Position numbers and translations under genes: made by a program. 53,747 nucleotides of DNA from Amphritea pacifica. GTDB lineage: Bacteria; Pseudomonadota; Gammaproteobacteria; Pseudomonadales; Balneatricaceae. The stretch lies in NCBI RefSeq assembly GCF_016924145.1, contig NZ_JAFFZO010000034.1:789-54535 (forward strand), given 5' to 3'. Shown one piece after another: positions 40,671 to 49,915 of this stretch (position 1 is the stretch's first letter; the number at the start of each line of letters is the position of its first letter). The notes under the pieces were generated by a model. It searched no databases. It saw only the letters and a program-made list of their open reading frames with translations, and had not been told where the DNA came from.

Positions 40671-40701
40671 TCCGTAAAACTACGGAGACCTTTCTACGTA
40701 G
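40671..40701. promoter_or_regulatory. Two CTACG palindromes upstream of the broken dctP
   Basis: TCCGTA-AAAC-TACGGA (40671-40686) and CTACGTAG (40694-40701) share the core CTACG, repeated 14 bases apart. They sit about 160 bases ahead of the dctP fragment and may be the operator of the deleted TRAP operon, perhaps for the truncated LuxR-type regulator. Confidence 0.45.
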
Positions 40702-40857
40702 TCTTTCATCTCTGGTTGCGCACTTTCACGAATAGTGGCCGTCGTCCTGTTTTGTCAGACTGTTTGCTATGCGAATACCGCTTTATTGCGGTTATCGGCG
40801 TTGATAAATCTGCCCTTAATCCTGAAGGGGTGGTGCAAACAGAGGAAGATAATAACA

Positions 40858-41024
40858 ATGTTAAAACTGAACTTTGCGAAAAAGTTACTGGCGGTTGCCG
40901 CCTGTGCATCACTGCTGGCGAGCCCCCTGATGGCCGCCGAGAAAGTGTACCGGCTGAAGCTGGCTGAAACCTGGCCAACGAACTTCCCTGTCTTTGGTGA
41001 TGCACCAAAAAATATGGCGGCTCG
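40858..41024 (+). pseudogene. TRAP transporter substrate-binding protein, 5' fragment
   Basis: The first ~55 codons of a TRAP-type binding protein: a signal peptide (MLKLNFAKKLLAV to PLMAAE) and the start of the mature domain (YRLKLAETWPTNFPVFGDAP). Homology stops after KNMAA, at about 41022, and the frame then runs to a stop at 41047-41049 through unrelated sequence. A complete protein would be about 340-370 residues. A good ribosome binding site region (AGAGGAAG) precedes the ATG. The rest of the gene and any dctQ/dctM partners are missing. Confidence 0.8.
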
Positions 41025-41570
41025 GCTAATGACGGAGCTCAGGCGTTGACGCTGATTGCTGAGGCGCAGCCCGATGTGGTGTTGATGGATATCTCTATGC
41101 CGGTGATGAGCGGGTTTGAAGCAACAGAGCGACTTCGGGCAAAACAACCCAATGTCCGGGTGTTGATTCTGAGTATGCATGAGAGCCGTGAGTATATCCT
41201 TAAGCTGATTCAGTGTGGCGCGGCAGGCTATGTCTTAAAGGATGTATCCTCTGACGAACTGATTACCGCTATCAAGACTGTCTACAGCGGCGCGACCTAT
41301 TTTAGCGCGGGGGCGTCTCAACCCCTGTTTAGTCAGACCGATTTTCTAACGCCGGCCCTGGCCTCTGAGCCAAAAGAAGCGTTGACCTGCAGGGAGCAGG
41401 AAGTGCTTCGGCTGCTGGCCCAGGGGGCCAGTAATAAAGCGACGGCCCGGCAACTGGATATATCGGTCAGGACGGTTGAAACCCATCGTCAGAACATCAA
41501 AACTAAACTGGATATTCAGACAGCGGCGGGTTTGGCCCGCTATGCGATTGAACATAATCTGATTGACTGA
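41025..41570 (+). pseudogene. LuxR/NarL-family response regulator, 3' fragment
   Basis: The open frame begins inside a receiver domain (ANDGAQALTLIAEAQPDVVLMD). The phospho-Asp in LMDISMP, Lys in YVLKDV and the C-terminal LuxR helix-turn-helix (LTCREQEVLRLLAQGASNKA, SVRTVETHRQNIKTKL) are intact. The first ~50 residues, including the acidic pocket, are gone and replaced by the dctP start in another frame. Translation could begin at a TTG at 41046, giving a 174-residue protein, but the receiver would be incomplete. Confidence 0.8.
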
Positions 41571-41661
41571 TTCGGGTCACAAGTGTCAGCGAGTGGTTAG
41601 CCTCTGCTTCCCCCCCAGCGCGATCGGTTTCAGGTGCTTTAGAGCGCAAAGATCCGCAGTC

Positions 41662-43776
41662 TTAAAACTTAAACCGGCTGATTAACTGATTCTGCTCCCG
41701 GCCCATCTGGGTCATCTCATCGCTCAGTGTCGCCGACTCTTTCGCCAGGTCGGTGACCTCTTCAGCAACCGTACGAATGGTTTGCAGGGTCTGGCTGATA
41801 TCCCCGGCCACCATACTCTGTTCTTCGGCTGCGGTCGCTATCTGGGTCGATCGATGGGTGATCTCCTCCACTGCGGTGGCGATCGTATCAAACATCTGGC
41901 TGGCATCGAGCACCTGAACGGCGGAATCTTTAGCTAAAGAAGAGCTTTCCTGGATGCTGCTGACCACATAGTGGGTGGCTTTTTGCAGATTGTTTATCAC
42001 CATTTCTATCTCGCTGACAGAGGTTGCCGTGCGTGCCGCCAGGGCTCTCACCTCATCGGCGACAACGGCAAATCCACGGCCCTGATCGCCGGCCCGGGCG
42101 GCTTCAATTGCAGCATTGAGGGCCAGCAGGTTAGTCTGCTCAGCCACCGAACGGATAACCAGCAGTACTTCTGCAATATTTTCACTGTCAGCGGCCAGCC
42201 CCTCAACCCGGGACATTGAGACCTGCATCTGTTGCGCCAGTGTTTCAATGTTATGGGTGGTAGTCTGGATCGATTGCCGCCCCGACAGCGAGGCTTGTTC
42301 TGCCCGGTGCGAGGCATCGGCGGCGTGCGCTGCATTTTTTGCCACATCAACCGACGACTGGGACATCTCCTCCGACGCGGTGGCAACCATGACAATCTGT
42401 TGCTGCTGTTGTTCCACATCATAGTTGGTTTTGAAAGCGAGCTTTGTGGCATGTTCGGATCGGTGCAGCGCCTCTTTTATGGAGTGGGCCATACTCTGTA
42501 TCATATCCGCTAACTGACCGGCGAACTGGTTAAAATGTCCTGCCAGAATGCCGACCTCATCCTGTGATTGCACTCTTATGCGCTGGGTCAGATCGCCCTC
42601 GCCACTGGAGATCTGTGCCAATGCATCGGTTACCTGACGCAGTGGTTTGGTAATACGGATAGCCAGCCAGATGACGATCAGTGAGCCAAACACGACGATC
42701 AGCAATCCGGCAATGATAACGCCGGTGGTCTGTTTGTTTTGTCCCTGTTTCAGTACTGAGATAACACTATCTACCTGCTGCAAAACATGGCTGGCGGGTA
42801 CTTCAATATAGAGCTTCCAGGTGGCCAGTTTATTCAGATCGAGGTGGCGGATCAGGGCGTAGCGCTGATCATCCTGTCGGGTCAGGGGCTGGCTGAGCTG
42901 AACATTGTCTGGCAGCAGCTCGGCAACATTCTGTCCGGCAGTGCTTTTATTCTGACTGTCGGCCACCAGGGTATCGGATGCTGATATCAGCATCACCCGG
43001 CCCTGACCGTCCGCCAGTTTACGGCCAAAGGCTTGCGCCGATGCCTGCATCTGTGACAGTGGCAGATCGATACCGACTACCCCGACCAGACGGTCTGCAA
43101 AGTAGATCGGTACGGAAACCGATGTCATCAGTGTTTTTTTACCATCCACTTCATCGGTATAGGGGTCGATAATGCAGGGACCTTTGCGTTCAAGCGGACA
43201 GCTGTACCAGCTATTGTAAGGGTGTCCGCTGCTGCTGGGTGTTGTGTCGCTGAGCGCCTGTTCAGTGAGCACCTCCTGAACCGCTTCGCCTTTAGCGTTA
43301 TGGGCCCAGTAGACAGCGAAACGCCCGGCGTCATTGGAGGCGAGATCGGTTTCACCTTTATGGGTTTCATCGGCACCATCCAGAGCTTTTGGCAGGAAGA
43401 CGGCGTAGACGCCGAGGACATCCGGATTATTCTGCAACGTGCCGGCGATGTACTGGTTGATAATATGGCGAACATCATCCGACGGGATATAGAGTGAGCG
43501 AAACTGCGTGCGCAGAAACGCTATATCACGGGCATAGCCTGTCGCGGCCAGTACGTTGGAGGTAAACAGTTTTTCAATACGTAACTTCTCGGCACTGGCA
43601 AAGGTTTCCATCTTATCCTGAGCGGCGCTGCTCAGGGCCGGTTCGATGGTGTTACGCAGCTGTTCTGTTGTGGCGTTGATCAGCAGGGTGGATATGATCA
43701 GCTGGATGATGACGGTCAGTCCCAGTAGCAGTGCCACCGGCAGGGATATTTTGCGTATTAAAGAGGTCCAGCTCAT
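41662..43776 (-). CDS. Methyl-accepting chemotaxis protein with double-Cache sensor
   Basis: A 704-residue chemoreceptor. A transmembrane segment lies at about 12-34. The periplasmic Cache-type sensor (about 45-345) contains [17 protein letters not shown] and [14 protein letters not shown]. The second transmembrane segment is at about 352-373, followed by HAMP. A long signalling coiled coil has the invariant hairpin tip with [20 protein letters not shown] and [15 protein letters not shown]. Small-molecule carboxylates or amines are common ligands of such sensors. Its neighbour relation to TRAP genes hints at chemotaxis toward the same solute, which is inference. Downstream, a LysR gene is on the same strand. 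Confidence 0.94.
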   Translation of the reverse strand: MSWTSLIRKISLPVALLLGLTVIIQLIISTLLINATTEQLRNTIEPALSSAAQDKMETFASAEKLRIEKLFTSNVLAATGYARDIAFLRTQFRSLYIPSDDVRHIINQYIAGTLQNNPDVLGVYAVFLPKALDGADETHKGETDLASNDAGRFAVYWAHNAKGEAVQEVLTEQALSDTTPSSSGHPYNSWYSCPLERKGPCIIDPYTDEVDGKKTLMTSVSVPIYFADRLVGVVGIDLPLSQMQASAQAFGRKLADGQGRVMLISASDTLVADSQNKSTAGQNVAELLPDNVQLSQPLTRQDDQRYALIRHLDLNKLATWKLYIEVPASHVLQQVDSVISVLKQGQNKQTTGVIIAGLLIVVFGSLIVIWLAIRITKPLRQVTDALAQISSGEGDLTQRIRVQSQDEVGILAGHFNQFAGQLADMIQSMAHSIKEALHRSEHATKLAFKTNYDVEQQQQQIVMVATASEEMSQSSVDVAKNAAHAADASHRAEQASLSGRQSIQTTTHNIETLAQQMQVSMSRVEGLAADSENIAEVLLVIRSVAEQTNLLALNAAIEAARAGDQGRGFAVVADEVRALAARTATSVSEIEMVINNLQKATHYVVSSIQESSSLAKDSAVQVLDASQMFDTIATAVEEITHRSTQIATAAEEQSMVAGDISQTLQTIRTVAEEVTDLAKESATLSDEMTQMGREQNQLISRFKF

Positions 43777-43856
43777 AGATCACCCGATTGTATATTCAGC
43801 ACGGGATCGTCTTATGTAACGGCCGGGGATTCAATACCTATCAGGAGGTACCTGCA

Positions 43857-44780
43857 CTATAGCTCAAGGCCAAAGGTTGAGCTCTGCTGATCGAGTTGCT
43901 TCACAAAGTCGCTGATCAGCGCCTGAACCTTGAGCACTTCGGGACGCTCGTTGTGTTCCAGCGATGACCACAGTGCTATATCCCGCCGTGATGAGGTGAC
44001 GCCTTCCACCCTGAGCATCTGTTCGGGAGCGATCTGCTCTGTCATCAGGGCCAAACGGGCAGGCAACCAGACCAGCATCTCGGTGGTGTTTAAAAGGTGG
44101 ATCACAGAACGGATGCTGCCGGTAAAAGCCATCTGAGCAGCATTGGCTCCGGTCACTTCTGTCTGGCTCTCGAGAAAGCCGGCGCTGGCCCCGGCGATAA
44201 ACCACTTTTGCCGGGCGATATCCTCTTTTGTCACCGGCGTGTTTGAATCGATCAGTTTTGATTTCTTCCCGGCAAATATGCCTGAGCGGTCACGGAACAG
44301 AATCTGACGGTCCAGCGATTTCTGTGACACCGACAGATGTGCCGGCGCCAGCAGGAAATCTAACTCGCCATTCTGTAGCAGGTTGATTTGTGATGCAGCG
44401 GAGCCGGTGCGAAAATGAAATGCATAGCGTTTCTCCTGCAAAAAGTAATCGGTCATGCTGCTCACCGTGGCAAACTCCCAGAGTGGATCGATACCGATAA
44501 CAAATTCGCTTTTATAACCACTGTGAAACTGGCGGATAACCTCTTCACCCCGGACCGTTTCTGCCAGAATCCGCTCACCAATCTGCGACAGCCGCGCACC
44601 GATCTCGGTGGGAATAACACCATAACGGGTGCGCTTTAACAGCGGGGCTCCTACCTTCATCTCCAGCTGCTGAATACTCCGGGTGAGGGTGGGTTGTGTC
44701 ACATGCAGCTGTTCACAGGCACTGGTGAGCGATCCCTGTTTAACGACGATGGCTAATTGTTTCAACAGGTTAGGATTCAT
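43857..44780 (-). CDS. LysR-family transcriptional regulator, divergent from a TRAP binding protein
   Basis: A 307-residue regulator. The N-terminal winged helix (QLAIVVKQGSLTSACEQLHV, QPTLTRSIQQLEMKVGAPLL) is followed by a LysR effector domain. It is divergent from the TRAP solute-binding gene across 360 bases, in which a perfect CATTCT-N7-AGAATG repeat lies close to its start. It probably controls itself and the TRAP gene. Confidence 0.92.
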   Translation of the reverse strand: MNPNLLKQLAIVVKQGSLTSACEQLHVTQPTLTRSIQQLEMKVGAPLLKRTRYGVIPTEIGARLSQIGERILAETVRGEEVIRQFHSGYKSEFVIGIDPLWEFATVSSMTDYFLQEKRYAFHFRTGSAASQINLLQNGELDFLLAPAHLSVSQKSLDRQILFRDRSGIFAGKKSKLIDSNTPVTKEDIARQKWFIAGASAGFLESQTEVTGANAAQMAFTGSIRSVIHLLNTTEMLVWLPARLALMTEQIAPEQMLRVEGVTSSRRDIALWSSLEHNERPEVLKVQALISDFVKQLDQQSSTFGLEL

Positions 44781-45140
44781 ATATACGCATTCTTTATATC
44801 TTGGGCTAAAAACTGATTATTCCTTATATTGTCTGTGGTTTAAAGTGATCATTCTAATAATAAGAATGGCAGATTAACGATGCAGCTTTATGGTGAAAAC
44901 GCTTATCGGGGCTATCCCCGTTTCTCTGATCCTCTGGTTTCTGTTGTGGTGGCGGTTTTAAGGCCATACCCGACACGGAACAGTATCCCGGTTTCCGGCT
45001 TCAGGTCCGCGTGTTGCAGTGAGTGTTGAGCAACGCTCGTCAGCTTATAAAACCTTTTAGATATATCTTTTAAATCAAATGGTTATAAGCGTTATATCCT
45101 GAAAAAACAAAACAAAAATAATCTAAATGGAATCTATGCA
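44781..45140. other. Divergent intergenic region between LysR and TRAP binding-protein genes
   Basis: There is no confident gene. It holds the inverted repeat at 44850-44868, an AGATATATCT palindrome at 45059-45068 about 75 bases ahead of the TRAP gene, and an AT-rich start region. A short open frame at about 44890-44960 would encode a 23-residue hydrophobic peptide ending in LLWWRF. It lacks supporting signals and is not called. Confidence 0.5.
44850..44868. promoter_or_regulatory. Putative LysR operator CATTCT-N7-AGAATG
   Basis: A perfect 6-7-6 inverted repeat with the T-N11-A spacing expected for LysR-type regulators, 70 bases from the LysR start and on the TRAP-gene side. Confidence 0.55.
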
Positions 45141-46160
45141 ATGAAAAAACTAATTTTAGGCAGCGTTCTGGCTCTGACAGCAGGCGCAATGGTTCAGACG
45201 GTTCAGGCGGCAGATGTCACCTTGCGTCTGGCGCACTTCTTCCCTCCGGTGGCGGGGATACATAAAAATGTTGCCCAGGCGTGGGCAGATAAAGTGATGG
45301 CTGACTCCAGCGGGCGTATTGCGGTGGAGGTGTACCCCTCTTCAACACTGGCCAAACCTCCGGCGCTGTATGATGCGGTGACCAGTCGCATCGCCGATGT
45401 GTCACTCACCGTACAGGGCTATACTGCCAACCGTTTCCCGCTGACTCAGGTGGTTGAACTGCCGGGTATTACCAAAAGTGCGGCTCAGGGATCCTGTATT
45501 CTTCAGCGCCTGTACGATGAAAAACTGATCAGTGAAGAATATAGCGATACCCGGCCGCTGTTCCTGTTCACCCACGGCCCCGGTCATATTCATACCACCG
45601 AAAAAATGATTAAAGAACCGGCTGATTTTGAAGGGCTGAGAATCCGTCGCCCTACTGCGGTTGTGGCAAAACTGCTGGAAGGGTTGGGGGCACAACCTGT
45701 CGGCATGCCTGCGCCGCAGGCGTTTCAATCGGTTCAGCGAGGTGTTATTGACGGTGTTGCATTACCATGGGAGGGACAACTGACCTTCCGTATGAATGAG
45801 CTGACACCAAAACATACTGAGGTGGGTGGTTTGTACACCCTGTCGTTTCTGGTCACTATGAACAGGGATGTGTACAACAGTATGCCCGCCGATCTGCAAA
45901 AGGTGATTGATGATAACTCCGGTGAAACCTGGTCTCAGATCGCCGCCGGTGTGTTCGATGACGCGGATATTAAAGGGCGTGCGCAGGCAGTAGCGCTGGG
46001 GCATGAGATCTATACCGTTGAAAGCGGCAGTGAGAACCCGGCCTGGAAACCGGTGTTGGATAAAGCGTCTGAAGACTATCTGGCCGAACTGGAAGCGAAA
46101 GGGCTGCCCGCACGAGCCGTCTATGCGCGTGCTAAAGAACTGGCAGAAAACTGCAAATAA
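45141..46160 (+). CDS. TRAP transporter substrate-binding protein (DctP family), orphan
   Basis: A 339-residue periplasmic protein with a signal peptide ending near VQAAD. DctP-family landmarks are VTLRLAHFFPP, VEVYPSSTLAKPPALYDAV, the conserved Arg region FEGLRIRRPTAVVAKLLEGLGAQPVGMPAPQAFQSVQRGVIDG, and a late SFLVTMNRDVYNSMPADLQKVIDD. Such proteins bind organic acids. No dctQ or dctM lies nearby and a terminator follows, so it must work with a transporter elsewhere or with a sensor. Its likely regulator is the divergent LysR. Confidence 0.92.
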   Translation: MKKLILGSVLALTAGAMVQTVQAADVTLRLAHFFPPVAGIHKNVAQAWADKVMADSSGRIAVEVYPSSTLAKPPALYDAVTSRIADVSLTVQGYTANRFPLTQVVELPGITKSAAQGSCILQRLYDEKLISEEYSDTRPLFLFTHGPGHIHTTEKMIKEPADFEGLRIRRPTAVVAKLLEGLGAQPVGMPAPQAFQSVQRGVIDGVALPWEGQLTFRMNELTPKHTEVGGLYTLSFLVTMNRDVYNSMPADLQKVIDDNSGETWSQIAAGVFDDADIKGRAQAVALGHEIYTVESGSENPAWKPVLDKASEDYLAELEAKGLPARAVYARAKELAENCK

Positions 46161-46182
46161 CCCGCTAACGTCAGCGTCAATG

Positions 46183-46223
46183 AACCGGTGTAGCCTGTTA
46201 TATCAGACTGCGCCGGTTTTTTT
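46183..46223 (+). terminator. Rho-independent terminator after the TRAP binding protein
   Basis: AACCGG and CCGGTT form the base of a long imperfect hairpin, directly followed by a T-run (seven T from the stem end). It lies 20 bases after the stop and isolates the gene from downstream DNA. Confidence 0.85.
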
Positions 46224-46269
46224 ATGACCGGTTCGGATGGCCCACCGTCAACTGCTGTGATAAGGGGAG

Positions 46270-46602
46270 TTAGCCGCAGCACTTTTTGTATTTCTTACCA
46301 CTGCCGCAGGAACAGGGCGCGTTTCTCTCCGGCGTCTTTTCGATCTGCACGGTCTTCGGTGTCGCTAACAGTGCCGTCAGTTCGACGATATTCTCTTCAG
46401 CCTCAGCATCGACCTCTATCGTTGCCACCAGATCATGTTCCGCAACAATCGCTTCCACTTCCCGCTTGCGCTCTTGCGAGGTGACTGTCAGTAATAATGG
46501 GCTGCTGTCGCTACCCGGCTTAACCTTTGCTTTGGTGTTATAACCGCTCTGACCGTAGTGACCCATAATATCGGGAGTACCTTTATAGAAACATTTAGAC
46601 AT
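46270..46602 (-). CDS. SEC-C metal-binding motif protein (PBPRA1643-like)
   Basis: A 110-residue protein ending in a textbook SEC-C zinc motif, APCSCGSGKKYKKCCG. The N terminus (MSKCFYKGTPDIMGHYGQSGYN) and the middle (VTSQERKREVEAIVAEHDLVATIEVDA) match my recollection of a small family named after PBPRA1643 of Photobacterium. Its function is unknown; SEC-C motifs bind zinc and often contact the ribosome or SecB. It is a single gene with GGGAGACTCC-like sequence ahead of its start. Confidence 0.9.
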   Translation of the reverse strand: MSKCFYKGTPDIMGHYGQSGYNTKAKVKPGSDSSPLLLTVTSQERKREVEAIVAEHDLVATIEVDAEAEENIVELTALLATPKTVQIEKTPERNAPCSCGSGKKYKKCCG

Positions 46603-46962
46603 GGGAGACTCCTGATAATGTTATTTCGCTGATCGCAGTGAAAGGGGCGGCATTCTAGCAGGAAAACGGGGACGAGCGGGAAAATTGATTGCACTGCCTA
46701 TCTGATTGGATCAGCTTTGATCGTATAGTTATGCCAGTCTTTGGTACTGTAAAGAAAGTGCTCCTGTTTCTGACGATTTTCCCACTCATTTTCTCCAGGA
46801 TTGTAGTGTAAACCCGGCTGTGTTCATCGATTCTTAATGCTTTTCGCGGTGAATGATTCATTATGCGTGAATTCTTCGGGCATTCTGCATGGGCCTTTAC
46901 GTTCAAAGCCTGACGTTTTACTCTTTTCTTTGTCTATTCAATTTCAATATACAGGATCTGAT
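46603..46962. other. Intergenic region
   Basis: A 360-base AT-rich gap between the divergent SEC-C gene and a small plus-strand gene. It presumably holds both promoters. An 83-codon minus-strand open frame (46655-46906) lacks a ribosome binding site and recognisable content. No clear operator or RNA was found. Confidence 0.4.
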
Positions 46963-47184
46963 ATGAGTGAAAAGATGGACGAAGATGCACTGAAGGCATT
47001 AAAAATAGCCTTTACTTATATGCCCAAAGCAATTGAAGTGACTCAGTATGAGTACGGTGATCGCTACCAGGCTGTTCTTGCTCATATTGAAACTGTCAGA
47101 GAGATCCTGCTGCTGAATGATGTGGACCCTGAAGAGGTATATGGAGAGGTTGATCCTGATAATACGCCTCACACCTGTTATTAA
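46963..47184 (+). CDS. Small acidic protein of unknown function upstream of selO
   Basis: A 73-residue, strongly acidic, helical protein beginning MSEKMDEDALKALKIAF and ending DPDNTPHTCY. AGGA precedes the ATG with good spacing, so the longer in-frame start at 46837 is not needed. It lies 38 bases ahead of selO and may be co-transcribed. No family is recognised. Confidence 0.65.
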   Translation: MSEKMDEDALKALKIAFTYMPKAIEVTQYEYGDRYQAVLAHIETVREILLLNDVDPEEVYGEVDPDNTPHTCY

Positions 47185-47222
47185 GGGAAATCATTGTTCT
47201 GGCTGCATCATGAGGTACCCCT

Positions 47223-48944
47223 ATGAACAATCGAAAGACCGAGGAAGCCTCACCTGTTGTTGCGACCCTTGACGATCTCGCACCGTTGGCAAACTACTCG
47301 CTCATGGACAGGCTCAACGCCGACCCTGATGCCAAAGCCGATGGCGCTGACCACGCGCCACGCCAAGTGTTTACGGGCCACTATGTCCCTGTGAAACCCA
47401 CACCAATCGCCGATCCCGAGTACATCACCCACAGCAAAGCGCTGTTTCGCGAACTGGGTTTCGCTGACAGTCTGGCACAGTCGGACGACTTTATGAGGAT
47501 GTTCTCAGGCGATCTCTCTCAGGTGCCTGCGCCCCTGCGCAGGGCCGGTTGGGCCTGTGGTTATGCACTGTCCATTTATGGCACTGAATACGATCAGCAG
47601 TGCCCGTTCCGAACCGGTAACGGCTACGGCGATGGTCGGGCCATCTCGGTGCTTGAGGCGGTGATCAGGGGGCAGCGCTGGGAGATGCAGCTTAAAGGCG
47701 GCGGTCGGACTCCTTACTGCCGTGGCGCGGATGGGCGCGCGGTGCTGCGCTCCAGTGTCCGGGAGTTTCTGGCGCAGGAGCATATGCACGCCCTGGGCGT
47801 GCCAACCTCCCGTTCGCTGAGCCTGTACGTGTCTAAAATTGAGCAGGTTCAACGACCCTGGTATACAGAGGGGTCGCACTCGATGGATCCCGACACCATG
47901 GTAGCGGAGCCCGTCGCCATCTCGACCCGGGTCGCACCGTCGTTCCTGCGGGTTGGACAACTGGAGCTATTCGCCCGCCGGGCCCGCAAACAGGCGCATC
48001 CCCATGCGCTGCAGGAGCTGGAGATGATCGTGTTGCACCTGATCGAACGAGAGTACGCCGACGTTATTGACAACGCCCAGTCCCTCGCCGGGAAAGTGGT
48101 GCTGCTCGCGGACGCGTTCCGCGACCGCCTGACCTCGCTGGTGGCGAACTGGATCCGCGTAGGATACTGTCAGGGCAACTTTAACAGCGACAACTGTGCT
48201 GCCGGTGGTTTCACCCTCGATTATGGTCCGTTCGGATTCTGTGAGCAGTTCGATCCGCAATATCAACCCTGGACCGGCGGCGGTCAACACTTCTCCTTTC
48301 TGAATCAGCCCGCCGCTGCGGAGCGAAACTTCCACATGTTCTGGACCGCATTGCGGCCGCTGCTGGCCGCAGATGAGGCGGCTTTGCAGCAGCTGGACGA
48401 TATTCGCAGTGGTTTTGCTACCGTGATGCAGGCGAAGCTGGAAGCGATGTGGGCCGCCAAACTCGGGCTGGAACACTTTAACAAAGAACTGCTCAATGAG
48501 CTGGGCGGGTTGATGGTGCAAACACCGGTGGATTACACCATTCTCTTTCGCGAACTATCGAATCTGCCTGACGACATCAGTTCACTCAAGAAAAGCTTCT
48601 ACAAAGGCTCGGTCTATCAGGCCGATCCGGAAACGATGGATCAGCGCTGGTCAGCGTGGCTGGCAAAATGGAATACCCTGATCGATAGCCAGTCAGGCTC
48701 CCGTGATGAGATTGCGCAGCAGATGAAACGGGTTAATCCAAAATACAGTTTGCGGGAGTGGCTGGTTGCCCCTGCCTATCAGCAAGCCGCAGAGGGTGAC
48801 TACGCGTTGGTGCGGGAACTGCAGGAGGTGATGACCCAACCCTATGCAGAGCAATCACAAGCGGTTGAAGATAAATACTACCGTCGGAAGCCGTCCGAGT
48901 TCAGTGAGCTTGGCGGGGTGTCTCATTACAGTTGTTCGTCGTGA
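47223..48944 (+). CDS. selO: Protein adenylyltransferase SelO (YdiU/UPF0061 family)
   Basis: A 573-residue pseudokinase-fold enzyme that transfers AMP from ATP to proteins. Key segments are [17 protein letters not shown], the nucleotide-binding [20 protein letters not shown] and [19 protein letters not shown]. The catalytic/metal region [22 protein letters not shown] also fits SelO (usually GNMNTDN), and the C terminus is CSS. The last Cys corresponds to the selenocysteine position of eukaryotic SelO. It appears complete, with slightly higher GC than its neighbours. In other bacteria SelO links to redox homeostasis. Confidence 0.94.
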   Translation: MNNRKTEEASPVVATLDDLAPLANYSLMDRLNADPDAKADGADHAPRQVFTGHYVPVKPTPIADPEYITHSKALFRELGFADSLAQSDDFMRMFSGDLSQVPAPLRRAGWACGYALSIYGTEYDQQCPFRTGNGYGDGRAISVLEAVIRGQRWEMQLKGGGRTPYCRGADGRAVLRSSVREFLAQEHMHALGVPTSRSLSLYVSKIEQVQRPWYTEGSHSMDPDTMVAEPVAISTRVAPSFLRVGQLELFARRARKQAHPHALQELEMIVLHLIEREYADVIDNAQSLAGKVVLLADAFRDRLTSLVANWIRVGYCQGNFNSDNCAAGGFTLDYGPFGFCEQFDPQYQPWTGGGQHFSFLNQPAAAERNFHMFWTALRPLLAADEAALQQLDDIRSGFATVMQAKLEAMWAAKLGLEHFNKELLNELGGLMVQTPVDYTILFRELSNLPDDISSLKKSFYKGSVYQADPETMDQRWSAWLAKWNTLIDSQSGSRDEIAQQMKRVNPKYSLREWLVAPAYQQAAEGDYALVRELQEVMTQPYAEQSQAVEDKYYRRKPSEFSELGGVSHYSCSS

Positions 48945-49040
48945 ACTGATAGCCGCGGATGGGGTGGTTACTGTTGGGCTGCCCCGATACCTTTCTTCAT
49001 CTTAATAAACAAATCTGTTTCCTTGGCTTTGCTTTATTAT

Positions 49041-49065
49041 GGGCGTACCCAGCGCCCTTTCTTTC
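49041..49065 (+). terminator. Hairpin after selO
   Basis: GGGCG and CGCCC pair around a 7-base loop and are followed by TTTCTTTC. It is a plausible terminator lying between convergent selO and the RelE/ParE gene. Confidence 0.45.
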
Positions 49066-49085
49066 GTGACTGGCTGCCGTTAACG

Positions 49086-49364
49086 CTAAAGATCCCGGTA
49101 GAAGTTTTCATGACTGCCCAGAGCGATCAGCTGTAGTGTCAGTTCGCCCTCTACGAAGCTGTAACCCAGTAGTGTGAGCTGATTCACCATTTTGAACTTA
49201 TACACACGCAGATAAGCCAGATCACCTTTCTTTTGCTCTCCGGCCTCCGGGGTCATCTGTAGTTGTTTGACGGCGCTGTCTAAGTCTTTTTTCTGGTTTG
49301 CTTTGAGTTTTTTAACTGCTTTTGAGAAAGAGCGGGTCTGCAGAATCCTGATTGTCTCAGCCAA
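49086..49364 (-). CDS. RelE/ParE-family toxin
   Basis: A 92-residue basic protein with the RelE/ParE fold pattern: an N-terminal helix pair (RSFSKAVKKLKANQKKDLDSAVKQL), a central strand LAYLRVYKFKMVNQLTLLGYSF, and the C-terminal strand LQLIALGSHENFYRDL. It probably cleaves mRNA or poisons gyrase; which branch cannot be told. It is encoded after, and overlaps by 8 bases, the ParD-like antitoxin gene, so this is a complete type II pair. Confidence 0.88.
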   Translation of the reverse strand: MAETIRILQTRSFSKAVKKLKANQKKDLDSAVKQLQMTPEAGEQKKGDLAYLRVYKFKMVNQLTLLGYSFVEGELTLQLIALGSHENFYRDL

Positions 49365-49578
49365 ACTGGTATTCCTCTACCAGACCTGCATCAGCTTCAG
49401 CCTTTGCGATCATAGCGTTGCGCACAAATTCGTAAGTCAGATCCGGGTTCTCCTCCATGATACGACCGATCTTTGCCCAGTGTTCAACCTGCTTGGCAGC
49501 AGAACGACTCATGACTTCACCCATGATTTTGGCGTTAGAGACTAGCTCTTGATCAAGACGTAAGTTTGCGGTGGACAT
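49357..49578 (-). CDS. ParD-like antitoxin
   Basis: A 73-residue protein with an N-terminal ribbon-helix-helix-like half (MSTANLRLDQELVSNAKIMG, SRSAAKQVEHWAKIG) and an acidic toxin-binding tail (NPDLTYEFVRNAMIAKAEAD). It matches the ParD-like antitoxin family. It comes first in the operon and overlaps the toxin by 8 bases, as is usual for type II toxin-antitoxin pairs. AGGAGTG precedes the ATG. Confidence 0.88.
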   Translation of the reverse strand: MSTANLRLDQELVSNAKIMGEVMSRSAAKQVEHWAKIGRIMEENPDLTYEFVRNAMIAKAEADAGLVEEYQFG

Positions 49579-49915
49579 GACACACTCCTGCTAATCAGTG
49601 TTATTAATAGTAAATTGTAGCATACTGCCTCAATCTGTAACTATGAGCATCATTAATGCAAGGAAACTCAAACAAGAGCTGTCGTGTACAGAGTCTGACT
49701 TTCTTCTTTTAATAAATAAGGGCGCACCCTTTTCTCATTCTCTGTGTTCTCCGTGGTGGAAGGCTTTTCTATCAGCAGGTCGACGGCTGGTAAAAGATAG
49801 TCGTTCATGATCATTACGCACATATGTGGTTAAAATAGTGCTTTATGCACTCATGTTGGCTATCATAAGACCGATCGTAACGAGTTGAATACTGTATGCA
49901 GAGGGGAGGTGGCTT
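49579..49915. other. Divergent intergenic region between two toxin-antitoxin pairs
   Basis: A 337-base gap with both antitoxin promoters. A short plus-strand frame at about 49640-49810 starts MSIINARKLKQEL and has no recognisable domain; it may be a remnant gene. GAGGGGAGGTGG just ahead of the ATG at 49916 is a very strong ribosome binding site. Confidence 0.4.

Noticed and set aside
44890-44962. A 23-residue hydrophobic peptide (MVKTLIGAIPVS to WWRF)
   Set aside because: Too short to support, with no clear ribosome binding site; overlapping frames are equally open.
46655-46906. An 83-codon minus-strand frame
   Set aside because: No ribosome binding site or family resemblance, and it occupies the promoter region of two divergent genes.
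49640-49810. Small gene starting MSIINARKLKQEL
   Set aside because: There is no convincing ribosome binding site or recognisable domain, and the tail is low-quality sequence; at most a remnant.
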